Assembly: GCA_002049885.1 (NCBI GenBank)
Contig: MVCS01000030.1
Coordinates: forward strand, 1 to 9,508
From: Planctomycetales bacterium 4484_123
Lineage (GTDB): Bacteria; Planctomycetota; Phycisphaerae; SM23-33
Length of the DNA: 9,508 bases
Direction: 5' to 3'
This document shows, in pieces, positions 5,486 to 9,508 of this stretch. The notes below the pieces were generated by a model that was not told the DNA's origin, did no database searches, and saw only the letters and a program-made list of their open reading frames with translations. Each line of letters opens with the position of its first letter. Within the stretch, counting starts at the first letter, position 1. The translations under genes were made by a program, and so were the position numbers.

Positions 5486-7198
5486 TCATTTTGTCAGACT
5501 GACCGGCGGCCTCTCGCCGAAGAGCAGGTGCACCAGGAACACTGGCGAATCGGAGCTGGCCTTGATGGCGTCGGCCTTGAGCCGGGGGCCCCGACTGTAG
5601 CCGTAGCTGCTGCGGCGGGCGAAGGAGCGCTTGGCTCGGGCGGCCCACTCGGCCAGGACGGTGGGGCTGACAAAGACGCTACTGCCGCCGCCGGGGGCCT
5701 GCGGGTCGTCCCGGGCCGTCAGCAGGCCGGCGAAGGTCTGTCCGGCGAAGGCCACGCCCATGGCCTCTCCGGGCAGCAGGCCGCCTGACAGTTGCACCCC
5801 GTCCGGTCCCACGGAGAGGACCTTGACCTCCCCCGTGCGGATGCCGGTACCCATTTGCCGGTAGGAGTTGGCCGCCCGGACGATCAGCCGCTGGCCGACC
5901 TTCAGGGCGGCGGGCTTGGCCAGGTCCACCGGCTTGAAGCGGGCCCCGGGCACGGTGAAGGTGGTCAGCGGCAGCGGCAGCTTGCCCTTGGCGGGGCGGT
6001 AGCTGCTGGCGCGGGAGGCCCGTGCCGGCAGCAATGCCTCGGGGCTGAGCTGGACATAGGCCAGCTCAGCCCCGCTTGTCGCCGTGGCGTCCACCAGCAG
6101 TGTGCACGGGCCCACCGGGACGCCGATGGTCTGTCTGGCCACGAGGCGGTCGTAGGGGGGCAAGGGCAGGCTGTCGTTCCGGCTGGTCCAGACCTTGCCG
6201 GGCATCAGCCAGGGAATGCCACGACTGTAGGTGCGGTAGCGGGCGGGGGGCTGCTCGTAGCGGTTCAGCAGGTCCCGTGCGCGGCGGCAGGCGGGGTGGT
6301 TCAGGGACGTCCCCGGCACCTGGGCGATGGCGTCCTGGAGGGCCTTGAGCGTCTGGTAGGTCTCGTCCCGGAGGCGCAGAGAGATGGCGAACTCCTCCAG
6401 GGCTCGCAGCGGCCTCTTCAGCCCGCTGAGGGCCAGGCCCCGGCCCTGGTGGAAGGCGGCGACGAGCGGGGCGGCCTGGGCACAGCGGCGGAAGTGCAGT
6501 TCGGCCTTTTGGTACTCGCCGGCCCGCAGCTCAACGCAGGCCAGCAGGAATTCGCCGATGAGGGAATCGGGCCAGACCTTTGCCGCCGCCCGGAGCAGTT
6601 CGAGGGCTTCGGCCTGGAGTTTTCGTTTCCGTCTGCGGTCGGCGCGGGTCCGGCCGTAGATGCGATTGGCCTGGCGGACCTTGTCCGCCGCCTGACGCAG
6701 TTTCTGCTCGAAGACGGCCCGGCGGCGGCGCTGGTCGTCGCGGCTCAACCACAGGGCACCGCACTTGCGCTTCCGGTCGTGGGCCATGGCCCGCCACTGT
6801 GCCAGCTCGCGCCGAGTGCCTTCGGTGACCATGCCCGGCGGCAGCAGCTCGACACGGCGGGCGAGCATGAAGACGACCGGTTCGGGTAGGGTGACCTGGC
6901 CCTGGTTCCAGCGGACCGAGGGACAGATGGGGCTGGTTTGTTCGGCGGGCTCGGGCCGGGGCACCACCGCCGTGGGCTGGGTGGGGGTGCCGGCCTTGCC
7001 GATGTAGATTACCTCGGCAGCGTCTATCAGCACGGTCCCCAGGGCCATTTCCACTTTGACCTTCTGTCCTTCGCGGGTGACCTTGCCGACCAGTTTTCTG
7101 CCGTCACGGAGGTACACGGTCTCGGCGGCCGAGGGGCGCGCCCCGGCGAGGGCGAGGATCAGAGCGGCGGTGCATGCCAGCAGGTGGAGTCTGTTCAT
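5486..7198 (-). CDS. Secreted TPR-like protein with possible degenerate protease-like domain
   Basis: Encodes 570 aa. Residues 1-25 are a Sec signal (MNR, hydrophobic 5-20, likely cleavage after PSAA), so it should be exported. Residues 26-68 form a small beta module, VYLRDGRKLVGKVTREG.. then VLIDAAEVIYIGK, of a type seen at the N-terminus of planctomycete secreted proteins. Residues 69-90 are a Pro/Thr linker. A highly basic helical region (about 130-195, with RRRR and RRRKRK) follows, then two or three TPR-like helix pairs at about 196-280. The C-terminal part (about 350-520) is beta-rich, with VGQRLIVRAAN, GEVKVLSVGPDGVQLSGGLLPGEAMG and FAGLLTAR; the pattern faintly recalls an S1C/trypsin-like barrel, but no catalytic triad is evident. 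The ATG at 7198 begins the signal peptide and has AAAGG 7 nt upstream. It is divergent from the RNase Z gene and 86 bp before nrdR. Function unknown. Confidence 0.85.
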   Translation of the reverse strand: MNRLHLLACTAALILALAGARPSAAETVYLRDGRKLVGKVTREGQKVKVEMALGTVLIDAAEVIYIGKAGTPTQPTAVVPRPEPAEQTSPICPSVRWNQGQVTLPEPVVFMLARRVELLPPGMVTEGTRRELAQWRAMAHDRKRKCGALWLSRDDQRRRRAVFEQKLRQAADKVRQANRIYGRTRADRRRKRKLQAEALELLRAAAKVWPDSLIGEFLLACVELRAGEYQKAELHFRRCAQAAPLVAAFHQGRGLALSGLKRPLRALEEFAISLRLRDETYQTLKALQDAIAQVPGTSLNHPACRRARDLLNRYEQPPARYRTYSRGIPWLMPGKVWTSRNDSLPLPPYDRLVARQTIGVPVGPCTLLVDATATSGAELAYVQLSPEALLPARASRASSYRPAKGKLPLPLTTFTVPGARFKPVDLAKPAALKVGQRLIVRAANSYRQMGTGIRTGEVKVLSVGPDGVQLSGGLLPGEAMGVAFAGQTFAGLLTARDDPQAPGGGSSVFVSPTVLAEWAARAKRSFARRSSYGYSRGPRLKADAIKASSDSPVFLVHLLFGERPPVSLTK

Positions 7199-7241
7199 GG
7201 CGAAACCTTTGGCATTGGTCGGGCCGGCCCGGCCGCCAATG

Positions 7242-7247
7242 ATTGTA
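7242..7247 (-). promoter_or_regulatory. Candidate -10 box for the secreted-protein gene
   Basis: TACAAT on the minus strand (5 of 6 to consensus), about 44 nt before the ATG. I see no convincing -35 at 16-18 nt, so this is a weak call. A perfect 10-bp palindrome GGGCCGGCCC (7221-7230) sits in the resulting leader. Confidence 0.35.
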
Positions 7248-7287
7248 ACGTCTCCGGCGGGCCTGCGTATCGGCGGGGGCGGCCAGC

Positions 7288-7316
7288 TTGACCGCCGCGT
7301 GGCTGGGCCATAGGAT
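7288..7316 (+). promoter_or_regulatory. Candidate sigma70-type promoter for the RNase Z gene
   Basis: TTGACC (7288-7293) and TAGGAT (7311-7316) are separated by exactly 17 nt; matches are 5 of 6 and 4 of 6. A start 6-8 nt after the -10 falls at 7322-7324, only two to four bases before the ATG at 7326, so the transcript would be essentially leaderless. The only purine-rich site, AGGA at 7312, lies inside the -10. Confidence 0.5.
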
Positions 7317-7325
7317 AGCCCGCCC

Positions 7326-8189
7326 ATGAAGGTCCGCCCGTATCAACTCAGCCAGATCAAGGTGGATGGCCTGACGCTGTTGGGCTACAGCGTGGCGGGG
7401 GAGGAGTCGGTGGTCATCGTGCCGGAGCTGGACGTGGTCTTTGACATCGGCAAGTGTCCGCGGGAGGCGCTGCGGATCAACCACGTGTTGCTCAGCCACG
7501 GGCACATGGACCACGCCGCGGGGGTGGCATATTACTTTTCGCAGCGCGATTTCCAGGGCATCGCCAATGGCGTGGTGCTGGTGTCCAAGGCCCTGGTGAC
7601 GCCGCTGGAGCGGCTGATGGAGGCGGTGGCGGGGGTGGAGGGCCATCCCTCGCCGCACAAGTTCGTGGGCATGGGCCACGGCGACGATTACGAGATCCGC
7701 CGCGGCCTGGTGGCCAGGGCCTTCAGCACCCATCACCTGGGCAGCTCTTTGGGTTTCGCGGTCATCGAGGTTCGCCACAAGCTCAGGCAGGAGTTTGCTG
7801 GCCGGACGGGCCCGGAACTGGTGGCCCTGAAGGCCCGCGGCGTGGAGATCACCAGGCGGGTGGAGCTGCCGCTGGTGGCCTACCTGGGTGACACGGCCAA
7901 GGCGAACTATTCCGAGTTGCCCTACGTGCGCGAGGCGAAGGTACTGCTGGTGGAGTGCACTTTCTTCGATGCCGACCATCTCAGCCGGGCCCGCGCCGGC
8001 CGGCACCTGCACGTGACCGACCTGCCGGCGGTACTTGAGGGCACGAAGAACGAGAGGATCGTCCTGACCCACGTCACCCGCCGGACGCACCTGCCGGAGG
8101 CCCGCCGGCTGCTCAAGCAGGTCCTGCCGGCGGAGGTTCGCGACCGCGTGACCTTTCTGATGTCCTGGAAGCACGTCCAGGAGGACTGA
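7326..8189 (+). CDS. Plant-type (TRZ1-like) ribonuclease Z, metallo-beta-lactamase fold
   Basis: Encodes 287 aa, the size of short-form RNase Z, a cytoplasmic zinc endonuclease that cleaves pre-tRNA 3' trailers. Metal-binding motifs are in order: HGHMDH (residues 58-63), H137 in FSTHHLG, D189 in YLGDT, and H249 in VLTHVTRR. The flanks match my memory of the Arabidopsis TRZ1 type more than bacterial rnz: GYSVAGEESVVIVPELDVVFDIG (start at 20), FVGMGHGD.. (113), GVEITRRV (172), LVECTFFD (208), and HLHVTDLP (227) where the plant protein has a similar HIHISE. The typical bacterial inserted arm is not obvious. The ATG at 7326 has no ribosome-binding site except AGGA 10 nt away, within the predicted -10. 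It is divergent from the secreted-protein gene. A related MBL-fold hydrolase with another substrate cannot be excluded. Confidence 0.85.
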   Translation: MKVRPYQLSQIKVDGLTLLGYSVAGEESVVIVPELDVVFDIGKCPREALRINHVLLSHGHMDHAAGVAYYFSQRDFQGIANGVVLVSKALVTPLERLMEAVAGVEGHPSPHKFVGMGHGDDYEIRRGLVARAFSTHHLGSSLGFAVIEVRHKLRQEFAGRTGPELVALKARGVEITRRVELPLVAYLGDTAKANYSELPYVREAKVLLVECTFFDADHLSRARAGRHLHVTDLPAVLEGTKNERIVLTHVTRRTHLPEARRLLKQVLPAEVRDRVTFLMSWKHVQED

Positions 8190-8194
8190 GCCCC

Positions 8195-8236
8195 TGAGCC
8201 CGTTGTTTGTGCAAAAGCTCCCCCGTTTTGGGCTCA
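8195..8236 (+). terminator. Possible weak terminator or inverted repeat after RNase Z
   Basis: TGAGCCC (8195-8201) and GGGCTCA (8230-8236) form a perfect 7-bp inverted repeat with a 28-nt loop, starting 6 bases after the RNase Z stop codon. There is no U-tract after the 3' arm, so it is not a classical intrinsic terminator. Confidence 0.3.
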
Positions 8237-8243
8237 AATCCGG

Positions 8244-8249
8244 TATGAT
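8244..8249 (+). promoter_or_regulatory. Candidate -10 box for the LEPR-XLL gene
   Basis: TATGAT, 5 of 6 to consensus, in a short AT-rich patch (8236-8256) of an otherwise GC-rich gap. No good -35 lies 16-18 nt upstream. It would give a leader of about 125 nt containing the hairpin at 8278-8343. Confidence 0.3.
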
Positions 8250-8277
8250 ATAGGTAGCTTGCTTGGAGGTTTGGAAG

Positions 8278-8343
8278 GGCCGGCCGATGAGTCCGCAGGC
8301 CGGGCTGTCTAGCAGGTCCGCTCGGTCTTCCTCATCGCCGGCC
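8278..8343 (+). repeat. Long leader hairpin before the LEPR-XLL gene
   Basis: GGCCGGCCGATGAG (8278-8291) pairs with CTCATCGCCGGCC (8331-8343) over 13 bp with a single bulged C, enclosing 39 nt. The loop holds a smaller GCT-GTCT-AGC hairpin (8304-8313). The structure ends 29 nt before the ribosome-binding site GGAGG (8373-8377). I recognise no known riboswitch class. Confidence 0.5.
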
Positions 8344-8381
8344 AGGCAAGGGTCATCCGGGTGCAGATGCGCGGAGGCACG

Positions 8382-9508
8382 ATGAGTACACCGCCCGTTG
8401 CTGTTCTGGAAGCGCTTGAGCCTCGTGTCCTGCTCAGCGGCGACGTGGTCATCAGCCAGTTCATGGCCATCAATGACAGCACCATCGCCGACGAGAACGG
8501 GGAATACTCCGACTGGATCCAGCTTCACAATGTCAGCGACTCGGAGGTGGACCTGGCGGGGTGGTTCCTGACCGACGATGCTGATGACCTGGCCAAGTGG
8601 TCCTTTCCCGAGGTCACGGTGCCGCCGGACGCGTATCTGCTGGTGTTTGCCTCCGGCAAGGACCGGGCGGTGGCGGGCCAGGAGCTGCACACCAACTTCA
8701 AGCTCAGCGGCGGCGGGGAATACCTTGGCCTGGTGCGCCCGGACGGGGTGACTGTCGAGCACGAGTACGCCCCCCAGTTCCCGCCACAGCAGCCTGATGT
8801 GCCCTACGGCGTGGAGGTCGGCACCGACATCATCACCCTGATCGAGCCGGGTGATACGGCTTACGTGAAGGTACCCACCGCCGACATCCCGGGCTGGACC
8901 GAGCCGACCTTCAACCACGGCTCCTGGACGGCCGGTCCCACGGGTATTGGCTATGATGCCAAGTATGCCCATCACTACGAAGGTACCATGACGCTCATCG
9001 ATCCCGGGGCCACGGTGAAGGTCCTGGTCCCGTCCGACAACAGTGTGGCCAATACCTGGTACAAGAGGGATTTCGACGACTCGGCCTGGACCACCGGCAG
9101 CACCGGGGTGGGCTTCTCGCTCGACGGCAGGTACGACAGCATGATCGGGATGAACGTCCAGTCGGCGATGTACGGCGTCACCCCCAGCGTGTACATGCGA
9201 ATCGAGTTCGAGGTGCCCGACCCGGCACGGATTATGGGCTTGTGGCTTCACATGAAGTACGACGACGGGTTCGCGGCCTATATCAATGGGGTCTTCGTGG
9301 CCGGCAGCAGGAATTACGACAGCCCCCTATGGTGGGACTCGTCGGCCACCAGCACCCACGACGGCAGCGGCGACTACGTGGAGTACGACGCCTCGAACGT
9401 GGCCGCCGACGACGGCGACTTACTCATCCTGCCGCGCCTGGAGGCCGTCACCGGGGAGCCCTACTATGCCTACGGTGATCTCATCGGCACGGACGTGCAG
9501 GACGAGAT
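8382..9508 (+). CDS. LEPR-XLL / lamin-tail-domain surface protein (5' part, truncated by window end)
   Basis: The frame is open from ATG 8382 to the window end (375 codons plus two bases, no stop). Residues 1-21 contain the LEPR-XLL motif (LEPRVLLSGD, 12-21), an N-terminal signature of large planctomycete surface or secreted proteins; there is no ordinary hydrophobic signal peptide. Residues 22-128 resemble a lamin-tail domain: ISQFMAIN, DWIQLHNVSDSEVDLAGWFL, PPDAYLLVFASG. Two related modules follow at about 154-195 and 206-251. Residues 284-310 (GLWLHMKYDDGFAAYINGVFVAGS) look like a carbohydrate-binding-type beta sandwich, and W/G/D-rich sequence (317-345) continues. GGAGG (8373-8377) is 4 nt before the ATG. 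Homologues often continue into CotH-like or other long repeats; that cannot be seen here. Presumed role is at the cell surface; substrate unknown. Confidence 0.9.
   Translation, partial: MSTPPVAVLEALEPRVLLSGDVVISQFMAINDSTIADENGEYSDWIQLHNVSDSEVDLAGWFLTDDADDLAKWSFPEVTVPPDAYLLVFASGKDRAVAGQELHTNFKLSGGGEYLGLVRPDGVTVEHEYAPQFPPQQPDVPYGVEVGTDIITLIEPGDTAYVKVPTADIPGWTEPTFNHGSWTAGPTGIGYDAKYAHHYEGTMTLIDPGATVKVLVPSDNSVANTWYKRDFDDSAWTTGSTGVGFSLDGRYDSMIGMNVQSAMYGVTPSVYMRIEFEVPDPARIMGLWLHMKYDDGFAAYINGVFVAGSRNYDSPLWWDSSATSTHDGSGDYVEYDASNVAADDGDLLILPRLEAVTGEPYYAYGDLIGTDVQDE
8841..9134 (+). repeat. Tandem internal repeat in the LEPR-XLL protein
   Basis: Residues 154-195 and 206-251 share the pattern I-x-PG-x-T-x-x-V-K-V-x-V-P then W, an F followed by N or D, S/A-W-T-x-G-x-TG-(I/V)-G-(Y/F) and a closing Y. 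The second copy is longer by about four residues (SVANT). The DNA has diverged, so this is an old duplication of a module rather than a recent copy. Confidence 0.65.

Noticed and set aside
8284..8297. Hammerhead ribozyme core
   Set aside because: CCGATGAGTCCG resembles the classic CTGATGAGTCCG, but the GAAA core strand and a cleavage site do not follow, and the stem pairing is that of a simple hairpin.
7104..9251. Very long minus-strand open frame (715 codons) across RNase Z and the LEPR-XLL gene
   Set aside because: It is antisense to two genes with clear motifs and to the signal peptide of the secreted gene; its sequence is low-complexity, rich in H, R, G, and shows no domain. High GC makes such shadows common.

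Overview
The window reads like chromosomal DNA of a Planctomycetota bacterium, most likely Phycisphaerae-like. It is GC-rich with dense coding. The clearest lineage marker is the right-edge protein, whose N-terminus carries the LEPR-XLL motif (residues 13-19) followed by a lamin-tail-type domain, a combination typical of large planctomycete surface proteins. No mobile element, CRISPR array, tRNA or rRNA was seen, and no gene-free stretch exceeds 300 bases (the longest is 192).

Layout. Seven genes lie on the minus strand from about 7198 down to 10, in transcription order: a secreted 570-aa protein with a TPR-like middle; nrdR; a previously easy-to-miss ATP-cone gene that appears to start with CTG; a Na+/phosphate cotransporter; a PhoU-domain protein; guaB (IMP dehydrogenase); and a small lipoprotein. 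From 7326 rightward two genes lie on the plus strand: a plant-type (TRZ1-like) ribonuclease Z and the truncated LEPR-XLL surface protein.

How they fit together. nrdR and the ATP-cone gene form a likely dNTP-sensing unit. Upstream of nrdR I see a sigma70-like promoter carrying two NrdR-box-like palindromes exactly 32 bp apart, one in the -35/-10 spacer and one just after the expected transcription start, suggesting autoregulation of nrdR and the downstream gene. That downstream gene was hidden because its only canonical start falls inside its ATP-cone; with CTG as the start it encodes an intact ATP-cone plus a degenerate second copy. The transporter and PhoU genes are a phosphate uptake pair that in many bacteria is one fused protein. 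guaB, RNase Z and the lipoprotein each have their own candidate promoter of the form TTGAC-N17/18-TA. The RNase Z transcript would be almost leaderless.

Limits. All functional calls rest on motif recognition by eye; no alignment, structure prediction or database search was run. Promoter and operator calls are pattern matches to remembered consensus sequences.
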